64,000 nt of DNA. It comes from Pestalotiopsis fici W106-1 (Eukaryota > Ascomycota > Sordariomycetes > Amphisphaeriales > Sporocadaceae). Location of the stretch: the NCBI RefSeq assembly GCF_000516985.1, contig NW_006917102.1, positions 1,086,643-1,150,642 on the forward strand, written 5' to 3'. The notes beneath the pieces are model-generated. The model was not told where the DNA came from. It made no database searches and worked only from the letters and a program-made list of their open reading frames with translations. The position numbers and the translations under genes are program-made. Shown here in pieces: positions 34,699 through 46,572 of the stretch (positions are counted from its first letter, which is position 1; the number at the start of each line of letters is the position of its first letter).

Positions 34699-36220
34699 GA
34701 TTAACGACTGTATTTAGTATACCTCGTGGTTGTCGTCAATGTTCTTGAGGGCGAGGTCGGATTCCACCATGGAAATTCAAAAGGGATGGATTTCAGCAGA
34801 AAATTAGGAGGAGGGAATGAGGGTATAAAAGGAATGCTGGGCAAGTACGAGCCGACAGGGAGATAGATACAGAAACGAGGCCTCACATCGGGGAAACCAA
34901 CAAGTCCCAGACTACTTATCGTACTAAAATTGCCAAGTCAGGCAATATGGAGACAATCGTGGAGAGAAGTTTTCAAGGGGACGGGTATTCAGTGGACCCT
35001 ACGTCATCGTTCCTGGGTGAAGAGAAGCTTGTGTCATGGAGAGTTCCACTTGCTCAGTATAATGAGCCTGTGAGATGATCAGGAAGTCGGACCTTCGATA
35101 ATCAACTCACTTCTTGCAGTCTGTCACGCGACATTTTTTGTTCTCCCATGGAGTCCTGCCCTGCATCGAGACGATGCAACAGGGTGATATGCAAGTCTAC
35201 ACTTACACGAGGTTTAGCGGACGACTTGAGCAAACCTAACCACTCTGGCCTGATCCAAGCCGGACGTCATGAATAGAGCGGTTAGTGCAAGAGGCTTTTT
35301 GTTGGTGCCCGTTTCAGTAGAATACTAAGGAGCCGAAGAATTCTCTCAGACGAGACCTCAAATTAAGAGAATGCGGCTGTTGAACCAATCGCGGATCGCG
35401 TCCGGCGGCCAAGGAAGGCCTGCTGGGATAAAACTCTGAATCGTAATCCCAGGGCCCCCCTTGTCGTCGACATGGCGTAGCCCAAACGGTCGTAGCTGTG
35501 GTTGCTGCTGCGAGGCGGAAGACATCCAATGACTATTACTAACTGGAACTGATTTGTAGCGGGTATCGGCATAATCTTCGGTGGTGCCGCCTGCGGAGGA
35601 ATGCCGAGAAACGCTAGTCTGTAGTGCGGAGCGGGCAGGGAGCTACTCCCACCTTTCAGCCCGAGGCCCCGACACTCTCCCGAGAATAGCCAGTCGTCTA
35701 GAGAAACAAGGACATACGCGTTTTAACAGATTGGCACGGCTCAAATTGGGTGTTGGCGTCTGTATCTCATCCCATTGCATGAGTAAGTCATCCCCCAGGA
35801 AGACGAGTCTGGAGTGTGCTATATTCAGCCAGGAACCATCGACGCCAAGTCTGGACGCCATCCCAAAATCGTCCGGCAGTTTCCACTAGTCGTTTCTACT
35901 ACTTTGATTTCCACCTTCAAACGATCTAGGCCAGGTTGTTTCGTCGGTGGCCAAGATAGATAGGTATATGCCGCCTGCTATCGCATTGATGAGAGATAAC
36001 GCGGCCTCTTTCAGCCAAGGTGACATGCCGAATATCAGAGTGCATGGATTCGACCCCTATTCCAGGACGGATGATTTGGATCGATACCGGTCAGGTGATC
36101 TCGCTTGACTGATGGACGGTAAATGTTGGCCGTATCAAAGTATCATCAGACTTGTTCGTAGCCTTATCGCATGGCTCCTCGGGCTGATCATGGTGATCAA
36201 ACCGTGAAGACTCGAGATAA
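34699..36220. other. Intergenic region without a recognisable gene
   Basis: About 1.5 kb between the permease promoter and the 3' end of the Trm8 gene. Small ORFs at 35314-35529 and 35581-35889 show no domain. I see no tRNA or repeat. Confidence 0.45.
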
Positions 36221-37903
<1,683 letters not shown>

Positions 37904-39109
37904 ATGACCATCCGAGAGGATATCGTGACCTCGGCGGTCAACTTCCTCCAAGACCCCAATGTCGCCTCGTCTTCTGTAGACAGCAAGGTGTCATTCCTTC
38001 AATCGAAGAACCTTACCCAAGAAGAGATTGACACAGCTCTCGCACGAGTCGGCTCGCCGGGTGTAGTGACGCAGGCAGTAGCTGCATCTGCTCGACCACA
38101 ACCTCAGCAACCATACTATGGCCAATATCAACAACCACCTCCTTACGGCTGGCAGCCTCCGCCGCCAGCGCCTCCTAGACGAGACTGGCGTGACTGGTTC
38201 ATCATGGCCACTGTGGTCGGTGGCGTGAGCTACGGGTTGTATTCAATCACCAAGGTATGCATGGACATTGAATAGTGAGAGCCGGCAAATGCGCTGACCA
38301 AGATCTAGCGCTACATCTACCCTCTGGTAGCTCCGCCTACTCCAGAGAAACTTGAGCAAGACAAGGCCACAGTCGATGAGCAATTCGAAAAGGCTTTTGC
38401 CACATTAGATCAGCTATCTAAAGATACCGAGTCTCTCAAGGCTTCCGAGGAAGACCGAACCGTGAAACTCGACAAAGTCATTTGGGAGCTCGAAGCCTTT
38501 ATTCGCGACACCAAGTCGGCATCGAAAAGACAAGAAGATGAAACAGAAAGACTGCGTGACGAGATGAAATCTCTGAAGGAAATCGTTCCAAAGAATATGA
38601 CTGCAAATAAGGACTTTACTGATGGTCGTCTGCGTGAGATCACGACCGAGGTCAAGAGTCTGAAAGCCCTCATTGCCCAGCGAATGACTGCGGCGTCTCC
38701 CGCCACGCCTTCGACAGCAACCTCGGGGAGTGGAAACTACCTCAAACCCTCGGTCGTGAATGTGGCGACTCCAGCCAGTCCCGCTGCTGTTCCTGCATCC
38801 CCAGCCGTGGATGCGGCGGCTCCAGCCAGTTCCGCCTCCGTTCCTGCATCCCCGGCTCCGGGAACACCTGGAAAGGAGACGGAGACGAACGGTGATGCAA
38901 CAGCTCAGAGTTCAAAGCAGGATTACATTTCCTCTCTTGGTGGCAGGTCGAGTCCATTCGGAAGCGGCATGCCCATGGCGGGTAAACCAGCAATTCCAGC
39001 ATGGCAGATGGCACTGGCCAACAAGAAATCCAATGCTGATGCCGGGAGCGGCTCTCAACAGGAGTCGAGTAGCAGCTCTGGAGCTGGCTCAAAGCCTCTT
39101 CAGTACTAA
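37904..39109 (+). CDS. PEX14: Peroxin 14, peroxisomal import docking protein
   Basis: Docks the cargo receptors Pex5 and Pex7 at the peroxisomal membrane. Two exons (37904-38254 and 38309-39109) give 383 aa; the intron has donor GTATGC and acceptor ATCTAG. The N-terminal domain (about 1-50) contains REDIVTSAVNFLQDPNVASS and KVSFLQSKNLTQEEIDTAL, the conserved Pex14 receptor-binding fold. A Pro/Gln/Tyr-rich stretch (about 65-90) precedes a short hydrophobic segment (FIMATVVGGVSYGLYSI, about 98-114). A charged coiled coil follows (about 130-210, KLDKVIWELEAFIRD and SLKEIVPKN). The C-terminal part is Ala/Ser/Pro-rich with imperfect repeats of PASPA and ends near PAWQMALANKK. All features match fungal Pex14. 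Confidence 0.95.
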
Positions 39110-39499
39110 AATACATGGCATTATCAAGAATTGCCATTAGCATCGTGAAAACAATCGACCGAAGTCCTTTTTTTCCACCAGACTTTGATCGACATTCGGA
39201 AACCTATCGACACCACATTTGACATCCTTTGCCCTGCTTCACTCGGACGCTTGACTGTGGAGTAACATCCACAGTCGGACAAACTCGCAGTGGATGTTGG
39301 CATGACGAGCATCAGCCGTCCTTTAAACGCGGCTATACGCGGGGCCGGAGTCAAAAAGCGTATGACTTTTATTTGTTGCTGGGTTTACGGATTGTATTCG
39401 TGTTAAGTTGGTGCTAGAGCTGCGGCCATCTCGGCCATTCATACGGACCGGAGGACAGTATGATTTGTGAGAGGTGACGGGCCGTCTCGAGGCAGACTC

Positions 39500-39964
39500 C
39501 TAAGACTGGGGCTTCAACGACGACAGTCGGATCCGTTTATATTGAACCCTGCAACTGGTAGTAATAATTTCGGGTCCATCACAACGGTCTTGCAACTGGG
39601 GCAGTGGATCAAGTACGTAGACCGCAACATGCCAGGTACATTGTAATTTTTCCGTCCCTTGAAACAGCAGGCTAGTATAGGACTCAACGACAGTTATTGA
39701 GCGATGGTCTTCTGTTCCCGGTACAATGATCGAGAAGCGTGGAAGGAGCTCCCAGAACAAGTACCCTACATTGATATTGAATTGATTCGACCGGAGTGAA
39801 TCTGTAATCCAGACTACGATATAGATGGTAGATGATTCATCGCCTTTGGGCTGCACTGATAGAGAGTCGTAGCTACCCATCGAACCCATCGACATCTGAT
39901 CGATGAATGTTTCTCCTAGCGGCATTTTCTTGGCCCCAACAACACTGCTTAGTCGCAAGGTCAT
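39500..39964 (-). CDS. Doubtful small ORF, unknown
   Basis: A frame of 154 codons from an ATG at 39964; the open frame extends further up to a TGA but has only a GTG there. The translated sequence has even composition (SSTIYIVVWITDSLRS, GYLFWELLPRFSIIVPG) and lacks the low complexity of chance ORFs nearby, but I recognise no domain. It may be a small lineage-specific gene, a remnant or chance. No splice or promoter evidence decides this. Confidence 0.22.
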   Translation of the reverse strand: MTLRLSSVVGAKKMPLGETFIDQMSMGSMGSYDSLSVQPKGDESSTIYIVVWITDSLRSNQFNINVGYLFWELLPRFSIIVPGTEDHRSITVVESYTSLLFQGTEKLQCTWHVAVYVLDPLPQLQDRCDGPEIITTSCRVQYKRIRLSSLKPQS

Positions 39965-40806
39965 TATATTGCGGTGGGACACTTTGTCAGTGGTCACGGC
40001 AATGATCCGGAAACATCATTCATTTCAACATGATCCGTTTACCAGTAACCAGGGGGTAATCCCAATGATCTATGTACAGAGTAGATACGTAGTAAGAAAG
40101 ATGTTAAATGAGCATGATGGCTGCCGCCAACTTCAGAATTGTACCATGTCAATGGACATTGATCGACGCATGCATTTGCCCGCCAAATGCAACAGCCGCG
40201 GCTTGTGATTCATGTGCACGTAGCCCACGCCGACGAAACACGCCTGTACATGCCTAGCCTACATGCTTCCCGCCCCAGAAGCCCCAGACAGACAGGCAAG
40301 ACAGGCAGACCCTCCCTGCCGAAGCGAGGTTCCCCGCGATGATTACCTTTTTCAGCACAAAATTGCGAGTCTTGTTAAAGGAATCGATTTGGTCCGTTCT
40401 CAACAAAGTGTTCATCCAATGGACAGACTCCAGTGACAGCAAACAGCTCTCTCCCAATTATTGTTTCTTGGACCTTTCTAGAGGCCGGGCTATCCTGGAC
40501 TTTTGGCTGATGAATTGCCATATTCAGATTGAGAACCGGCCAAATGCCAACCGCCTCCAGCGAGTGAGCCATGGTAGACTTTACTCTCAGTCTTGTCAGT
40601 GTATCGCATGCGGATGGTGTGCAACAGATGCACGAAACAAATTCGCCATGGCTGGACAGCAAAACGTTTCATCGTTACATTGGACCTCTTTTTTTTGGTT
40701 ACCACCCTGCCATATGTCAGATGTCTGTCATCTTTTTTTTTTCTTTTTTCCCTCCTGCTGCGAACTGTTCCACCTCAAAATTGTCCGACGGCTCCGGGAT
40801 ACGATG

Positions 40807-40856
40807 CCTAGGTACGAATAGGTAGGCAGGTAGGTGATGTGAGGTATGTACCTAGG
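40807..40856. repeat. Inverted repeat with AGGTAGG-type motifs
   Basis: CCTAGGTAC at 40807-40815 is mirrored by GTACCTAGG at 40848-40856. Between them AGGTAGG and AGGTAGGTG occur. The repeat is about 300 bp upstream of the hydrolase ATG. Similar CTACCT/AGGTAG motifs occur elsewhere in this window in noncoding DNA. Confidence 0.6.
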
Positions 40857-41158
40857 TAAGCTTAATTCTAGTGATGCCCCCCTCTCTTTTCTTTCATGGT
40901 TTCATGGAATTCTACAGACTACCAATTTAGAATAAGAATAAATAATCATAATATCTTTCCTTGACCCCTTTTCTGCTTCTTTTCGATTCGGGGATTCGAC
41001 ATTTTTCCCCTACTTGTTCTTGTTCAACAGACGGGCAACCAACTCATCCCTCCCAGCTCTTTGGTTGTATTACCGAGGTGGCGATATACGTTAAACGCTT
41101 CTGTTACATCATCCAAAAGATCGCAACTATTTGGCTCGTCTTTTTGAAGAACAGCGAC

Positions 41159-42686
41159 ATGGCTCAAGCAGAGAGGAGCGCACTGAAGGCGCAGATCAAG
41201 AGCCAACTCGAAACGCTTCGAGTTGTACTCCCAAGAGTACCATTACTACTGAGAGTAGCATTGCTGCATATTCTACATCTCTCGGATGCGGCGAAATATT
41301 TGGACTTGAGAAGTGATTTGACAGTCGCTTTTCTAAGGCATCTGTTGACGGAATCCAAGCCGTCGCCCATGTCAAAGTTGCAGGCTACAACTCTCAAGGA
41401 CCCAGGTGTACAAGGCAGGATATGGGTCAGTACCGTCTCGTCAGGAATCCCACCAGAGACGAGCATCAGGGATGCTGTAATGGCAGCCGTTGACGGCACC
41501 AAAAAGGATCTTGTCACGGCCGACGAGAAATGCAGGGTCCCGGAACTTGTGTCGGTCGAGGCAGAGTGGATGAGCTACCGAGCCGCAGCCACGTCGAATG
41601 CGAAACCGCCAAACATTTCCGAGCAAGACAAATATGTCGAAATGATGAAGGAGGTCAAGAGCAAGGTCACGGTCCTTCATCTCCATGGAGGCGCTTATTA
41701 CGTGTTGGATCCAGCATCGTATCGCCCCTTGTGCAAGAAGCTAGCAAAGCTCACAAAAGGCCGTATCTACTCGGTACGATATAGACTTGCACCACAGCAT
41801 CCATTCCCGTCTGCGATACTCGATGCACTGGTCTCCTACTTTACATTGTTATACCCTCCGCCAGGAGCAGTGCACCAACCCGTTCCCGCTTCCGATATTG
41901 TGATTAGTGGTGACAGGTCAGTATTTGTGATGATATTGCCCACTCGTGATGCATAGTTGACTGACAGATTCCCAAAGCGCCGGGGGCGGTCTCAGCTTGG
42001 CCCTCTTGCAGACAATACTCGAGATTCGGAGACAGGGCATCAAGATTACCTGGCATGGGCGAGAGAGAGAAGTACCGCTGCCGGCAGGCCTAGCTCTAAT
42101 GTCTCCCTGGCTAGATGCAGTACAAAGTCTTCCATCCTGGATCACAAATGTCAAATGGGACTACCTGCCACCACCCAACCTCCTTTCTCTCAATGTACCA
42201 GCCGACTCCATCTGGCCAACTTCGCCGCCCAGAAGGCACATCTATATGGATGACGCCTACCTGCTGCACCCGTTGGCCAACTTGCAACTAGCAGACTCAT
42301 GGGAGAGCTCGCCGCCAATCTACATTTGTACCGGCTGGGAGTGTCTGACGGATGAGGACAGATATCTGGTATCGAAGCTGACCAAGGACGGCGTCACGGT
42401 GGTATATGAAGAGTACGAAGCCATGCCTCACGTTTTCCCCTTCCTGCTGGGGCAAATTCCCGGATCAAGAAAGTGTCTCGATGCAATGGCCAAGTTTATG
42501 GCGGCAGCGGTTGAAGAATATACAAACGTGGCATCAAAGTACACTCTGATCAAAGCAAAGACATGCCAGGAATCAGATCTGGACATCAAGACACTCAGCC
42601 CTTTCACGATTGAGGAACTCAAGAAGCTCGCCTTGGAAGCGATTGAAGAGAAGCCGGAACCGTCGAAAATGGGACTCAAACTATGA
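41159..42686 (+). CDS. HSL-type alpha/beta hydrolase, possible sterol deacetylase
   Basis: Two exons (41159-41916 and 41978-42686) give 488 aa. The intron starts GTCAGT and must end at CAAAG (41977), because this rebuilds the nucleophile elbow GDSAGGG with Ser253 spanning the junction. The oxyanion motif HGGAYY starts at H176. The acid is probably D378 (CLTDED) and the base H404 (MPHVF). Together these place it in the hormone-sensitive lipase family (alpha/beta hydrolase fold 3). The N-terminal about 60 residues are hydrophobic and amphipathic (LPRVPLLLRVALLHILHL) and may associate with membranes. Fungal members include the sterol deacetylase Say1; a similar substrate here is inference. The in-frame sequence upstream of 41159 begins at TTG, so the ATG is used. 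The next gene, 600 bp downstream on the same strand, is a DHCR24-like enzyme. Confidence 0.9.
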
Positions 42687-43285
42687 GGTCCCAGGACTTC
42701 TCGTTGAATTTAAACTCGATTGACGATGAAATTTATACAGTGGACAGGACGGTGATATAAACCAGGAGTTAGGGGTTCGTGGGCTTTTGATACACGTAAT
42801 GTTTATAACTGGGGCAAGACATATGGTGACCTCAAGACCGACTCCATTTCGTAAATGAACTTCAGTATACTCACATCAATCTGAAATATAATTGATTCCT
42901 AGACCAAAGAAAAAGAGAGAAGTCAACAAATGAATTGAACCTGTAAGTTGATGATGGCTACGGAAGGCGGATTGTTAGAGTGCAGTAGAAGGAGCGGGAG
43001 GGGTCCAAATAGCGTATTATACAGAGTAAGAACCGCTGCGAACTGTGAGGTCCCTCTTTTCTCCCCTACCACCAATACACCTACACCTCCAGATTTTGCT
43101 ACGCCCCAAATTTTCATTAGCTCGCGCCTCAATCCATCTCAACCCGCCCACCTCTACACCAAACTCCGGAGCGCAAGGAAGGGCACTGCCAATCAGATGT
43201 GGCATGCGTAGAGGAAGGTGATATATACCAGTCAGGCTTCGTTCCACTTCACCAGTCCAACTCCTAGAGTAGATTTTCTACCACG
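42687..43285. other. Short intergenic region
   Basis: 599 bp between hydrolase and oxidoreductase, on the same strand. It should include the hydrolase 3' UTR and the promoter of the downstream gene. No ORF is convincing. Confidence 0.5.
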
Positions 43286-44833
43286 ATGGAGCGCCATAGG
43301 GCGGCCGTTCGGCTCATCTCTTCCACGATCCGGTCTTACTTTGATCGTTCTCTGCCCTACCGGATCAGCCATGGTTCCACCAACTCGACCCGGCCTGCTC
43401 ACCTCAAGAAGTCTGCGCACTTGGTAGACATTTCGGCCTTGAATCATGTTCTCGAGGTGAACAAAGCCCGAAAGACCGCTCTGGTCGAGCCCAACGTTCC
43501 AATGGACGCGTTTGTGGCCGCGACGCTGCCGCATGGTCTCGTCCCGCCTGTCGTGATGGAATTCCCAGGTATCACGGCCGGTGGTGGCTTTGCTGGCACA
43601 GCGGGAGAGAGCTCAAGTTTCAGACACGGCTACTTTGACGAGACGGTCAAGAGCGCCGAAATGGTCCTGCCAGACGGCGAGGTCGTCAACATTACGCCCA
43701 ACGACAAGGGCAAGAATGCCGACCTGTGGAAGGGCGCCGTGGCGAGCGTGGGCACACTAGGTGTCACGACCATGTTGGAGGTTGGTCTGGTGGAGGCCAA
43801 AAAGTTTGTGCGCACCACATATCGCCGGACGGGAAGCGTGGCCGAGGCGATCAAGGTAGTCAAGGAGGAGTGCGCCAAGCCGGAAAATGACTATGTCGAT
43901 GGAATCCTCTTCTCAAAGGACCATGGCGTCATCATCAGTGGCGTCATGACAGACGAGGCCCCCAAGGCTGGAGAGGCCATTCAGACATTCAGTGGACCCT
44001 GGGACCCGTGGTTTTACCTCCATGTGCAGGATGTTACCAAAGCGCTGCCCTCGTCGGACGGTGCCACATCAAGCGAGGGCGCAGCCGTAACTGAACACAT
44101 TCCCCTTGCCGAGTACTTGTTCCGCTACGATCGTGGCGGTTTCTGGGTCGGAGCTGCCGCCTTTGACTACTTCAAGCCCGTTCCATTCACCCGTTTCTTC
44201 CGTTGGTTCCTTGATGACTTTTTGCACACTCGTATGCTTTATCGTGCGCTTCACGCCAGTGGAGAGAGCGCCAAGTTCTTTGTACAAGATCTGGGACTGC
44301 CATATGAGACTGCAGAGGAGTTTATTGATTATACAACCGACTCTCTTAACATTTGGCCATTGTGGTTGTGTCCACTCAAGACGCCTAGTGGACCTACTTT
44401 CCATCCTCATCTCCGCGGCAAGGGCGCTGGTGAGATGCTCAACATTGGCGTCTGGGGCTGGGGACCAAAGGACAGACAAGAGTTTGTCAAGGTGAACCGT
44501 GCTCTGGAAGCTAAGGTTAATGAGCTCGGTGGCATGAAGTGGCTATACGCACACACCTACTACAGCGAGTCTGAATTCTGGGAGACATATGGCAACCGGG
44601 AGCACTATGAGGAATTGAGAAACAAGTACAAGGCCACTAGCCTTCCCAATGTGTACGACAAGGTCCGAGTCAAGGACGCCCCGCCGGAGCAAGGCTGGAA
44701 GGCATGGGTCAAGAGTGTCTGGCCTCTCGGAGGCTTGGTCGGCATTGTCAGAGGCATCCAGAGCAAAGACTACATGTTGCACCGCAACGCGCCATGGAAA
44801 TGGAATGGCGAGGGCAAGGAGAAGACGGAATAG
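43286..44833 (+). CDS. DHCR24-like FAD-dependent oxidoreductase
   Basis: An intronless protein of 515 aa. It begins with a basic region and then the FAD-binding type-4 (PCMH/VAO) fold: RKTALVEPNVPMDAFVAATLPHG (in pieces), VVMEFPGITAGGGFAGTAGESSSFRHGYFD with the glycine-rich FAD loop, and VASVGTLGVTTMLEVGLV. This pattern is shared with the plant and animal delta-24 sterol reductases (DWF1/DHCR24). The C-terminal half holds FRYDRGGFWVGAAAFDYFKP and WPLWLCPLKTP, the latter typical of that subgroup. Animal enzymes have an N-terminal membrane helix; here none is obvious. The reaction could be reduction of a sterol side-chain double bond, but fungal homologues are little studied, so the substrate is open. 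Codon use is C-rich as in well expressed genes. Confidence 0.88.
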   Translation: MERHRAAVRLISSTIRSYFDRSLPYRISHGSTNSTRPAHLKKSAHLVDISALNHVLEVNKARKTALVEPNVPMDAFVAATLPHGLVPPVVMEFPGITAGGGFAGTAGESSSFRHGYFDETVKSAEMVLPDGEVVNITPNDKGKNADLWKGAVASVGTLGVTTMLEVGLVEAKKFVRTTYRRTGSVAEAIKVVKEECAKPENDYVDGILFSKDHGVIISGVMTDEAPKAGEAIQTFSGPWDPWFYLHVQDVTKALPSSDGATSSEGAAVTEHIPLAEYLFRYDRGGFWVGAAAFDYFKPVPFTRFFRWFLDDFLHTRMLYRALHASGESAKFFVQDLGLPYETAEEFIDYTTDSLNIWPLWLCPLKTPSGPTFHPHLRGKGAGEMLNIGVWGWGPKDRQEFVKVNRALEAKVNELGGMKWLYAHTYYSESEFWETYGNREHYEELRNKYKATSLPNVYDKVRVKDAPPEQGWKAWVKSVWPLGGLVGIVRGIQSKDYMLHRNAPWKWNGEGKEKTE

Positions 44834-45501
44834 CCCACAACCTGTAAGATGAACGACGGTAAAAACATGATAGATAGAATCATAGACTTGCCTAGAGGCA
44901 TGTATTCATAGAGTGTATTATTCAAGCCAAAAATCGCGGCCTCTTGAAAATAGCAGATGTAACCAACGACTTTGTGATTTAAGCACCCGTGATGAGCTTA
45001 AAAGACAGGTCCAGTCGCTCTTGTTTCTAATGTTAACTCGCATATTCCCTTATTATCCAGTGATAATCCCTTCTCATAATAGGGCGGATATACAGCCACA
45101 TTACCTATAATGAGTTTTCACCCGGCAGCATGAGCCACGACTTTTCACAAAACATATAGCACAATGAGCAATACTGGAAAAGTTCTTGTTCAGCTGGACC
45201 ACGACTTTCGCATTATACAACGCAATCGAGACCCGGAAATGGACAAAGAAAATCATTGTCGTAGTCATAAATCAGTCTCCAGTGCAGACCAAGTGGTATC
45301 AAGTCGGTAACAGCATCACCGCTCGTTGTGGGCCTCGACGCCTCTACCAGCCGGCGGTCACGATATCAAGCGGATTTGCCGACCTCGTCTCCCACCGCAA
45401 TCATGTGTCACTTCGTGAGCATGGTCTGCATACAGAGATGTGCAAATGGGTCGACGATACTATAACAGTGCCTTTAGCGGCGCAGTCTTTCATCAATCAC
45501 C
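44834..45501. other. Intergenic region
   Basis: 668 bp between the oxidoreductase and the tRNA-Ala gene. It holds only chance ORFs. Confidence 0.5.
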
Positions 45502-45584
45502 GGGCGAATGGCTCAGTGGTAGAGCATCCGCTTTGCATTCAGCAAGGTTGCGGAAGGTCCAGGTTTCGATCACCTGTTCGTCCA
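45502..45584 (+). tRNA. tRNA-Ala (UGC) with 11-nt intron
   Basis: A full cloverleaf is visible: acceptor GGGCGAA pairs with TTCGTCC (one G-U pair), discriminator A; D arm GGCTCAGTGGTAGAGC (A box); anticodon stem TCCGC/GCGGA; T arm CAGGT-TTCGATC-ACCTG (B box). The anticodon loop reads TTTGCAT with anticodon TGC. Between the stem halves are 18 nt rather than 7, so an intron of about 11 nt sits just after the anticodon. A T run (TTTTTT) starts right after the gene and serves as the Pol III terminator. Confidence 0.95.
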
Positions 45585-45592
45585 GTTTTTTG
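45585..45592 (+). terminator. RNA polymerase III terminator of tRNA-Ala
   Basis: GTTTTTTG directly follows the discriminator base of the tRNA-Ala gene; such a run of six T is a standard Pol III stop. Confidence 0.8.
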
Positions 45593-45897
45593 TCTGTTTG
45601 GTATATGTATCTACATTTTTGAGAAATGGAATCCAAAAATATTACTGGTAAATGATTATTATCAAAGTTGTTACTTTTGCATTGTGAAATATAGGCGCGT
45701 TCACGAAATATGGCACCTGCTAATACCACGGCGGAAAATATAATATGAATATTATGCAGGTATGGATGGCTGGCTAACCTTTGCATTCGCGACAAGCTCA
45801 AGAGTCGCGGCTCGAAAAATTTAACCATCCAACAAACACCCCATCTCCTCTGTTTGCCAAACCATGAATACAAATCTGCCAAAAAATGCAAAAGAAA

Positions 45898-45987
45898 GGG
45901 TCTTGCCGTGGATCGAACACGGGGCCTCGCGCAAACAATGTTCAGGGTTTTCCCTAAGCGCGAATCATACCACTAGACCACAAGACC
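45898..45987 (-). tRNA. tRNA-Pro (AGG) with 18-nt intron
   Basis: On the minus strand acceptor GGTCTTG pairs perfectly with CAAGACC, discriminator C. The D arm TGGTCTAGTGGTATGATTC is the form typical of eukaryotic tRNA-Pro. The anticodon stem is CGCGC/GCGCG and the loop begins TTAGG, anticodon AGG. Twenty-five nt lie between the stem halves, giving an intron of about 18 nt. The T arm is CCGTG-TTCGATC-CACGG. Downstream T runs (TTTT, TTTTTT) can terminate Pol III. It faces the tRNA-Ala gene tail to tail. Confidence 0.95.
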
Positions 45988-46572
45988 TTTTGATTTGTTG
46001 TTGAAGAATTGGTGCTTATGATTAACTAAGTCAATGTGGTGGATATAGTCCGGGGATATCGTGTGGTTTTGCTGGTGGCATGGGTGGGGATCTTGAGTGG
46101 CTAGTAGTAAAGTTGTGCTGGCTTTCAAGGGCGGCTGGCAGGAAGCTAAATATTCATACATGCATCTCGCGCCCGAGCCTTGAACTGCAATCTTGGAAAT
46201 AATCACTCAAGGATGAGTTCAAATGGTGGCAAAGCTAGGGTTTGTATTGATGGCCGCATGCTTGATTCAGCTTTGTGTTTGACGAGATCTTCAGCTTGCT
46301 TTTTACAGCTCAAGCCTAGTCGACGGTGAATAGAACCCTTGTATTTCGTGGTCATTTGTATTACGAGGATGGCACCAAACTACCAATCTTTCTGGGTAAT
46401 GTCTGAGGGTTCTCCTTGGACCACTATAATGCACCACTGGGTAAGATTGACGTATGTGTATGAGGATTCTACGTTCCAATCTGCATGTTTCAATCTTGTC
46501 CGTGTGTTAAATGTCTTGCCTAGAGGTGCCACGACAGCAAGTCCTCACCCTATCGCGTGCGGGTGAAGGCCT
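45988..46572. other. Intergenic region
   Basis: 585 bp between tRNA-Pro and the 3' end of the CREG-like gene; no gene is recognised. Confidence 0.5.

Larger units (their letters stand above)
39110..41158. other. Intergenic region with one doubtful ORF and an inverted repeat
   Basis: About 2 kb between Pex14 and the hydrolase gene. It contains the doubtful minus-strand ORF listed separately, T-rich runs near 40688-40748 and an inverted repeat with AGGTAGG-type motifs near 40807-40856. The region close to 41158 is the likely hydrolase promoter. Confidence 0.45.

Noticed and set aside
36040..36110. Possible tRNA suggested by a GGATTCGACCCC stretch
   Set aside because: The flanks do not form a T stem and no D or anticodon arm is found.
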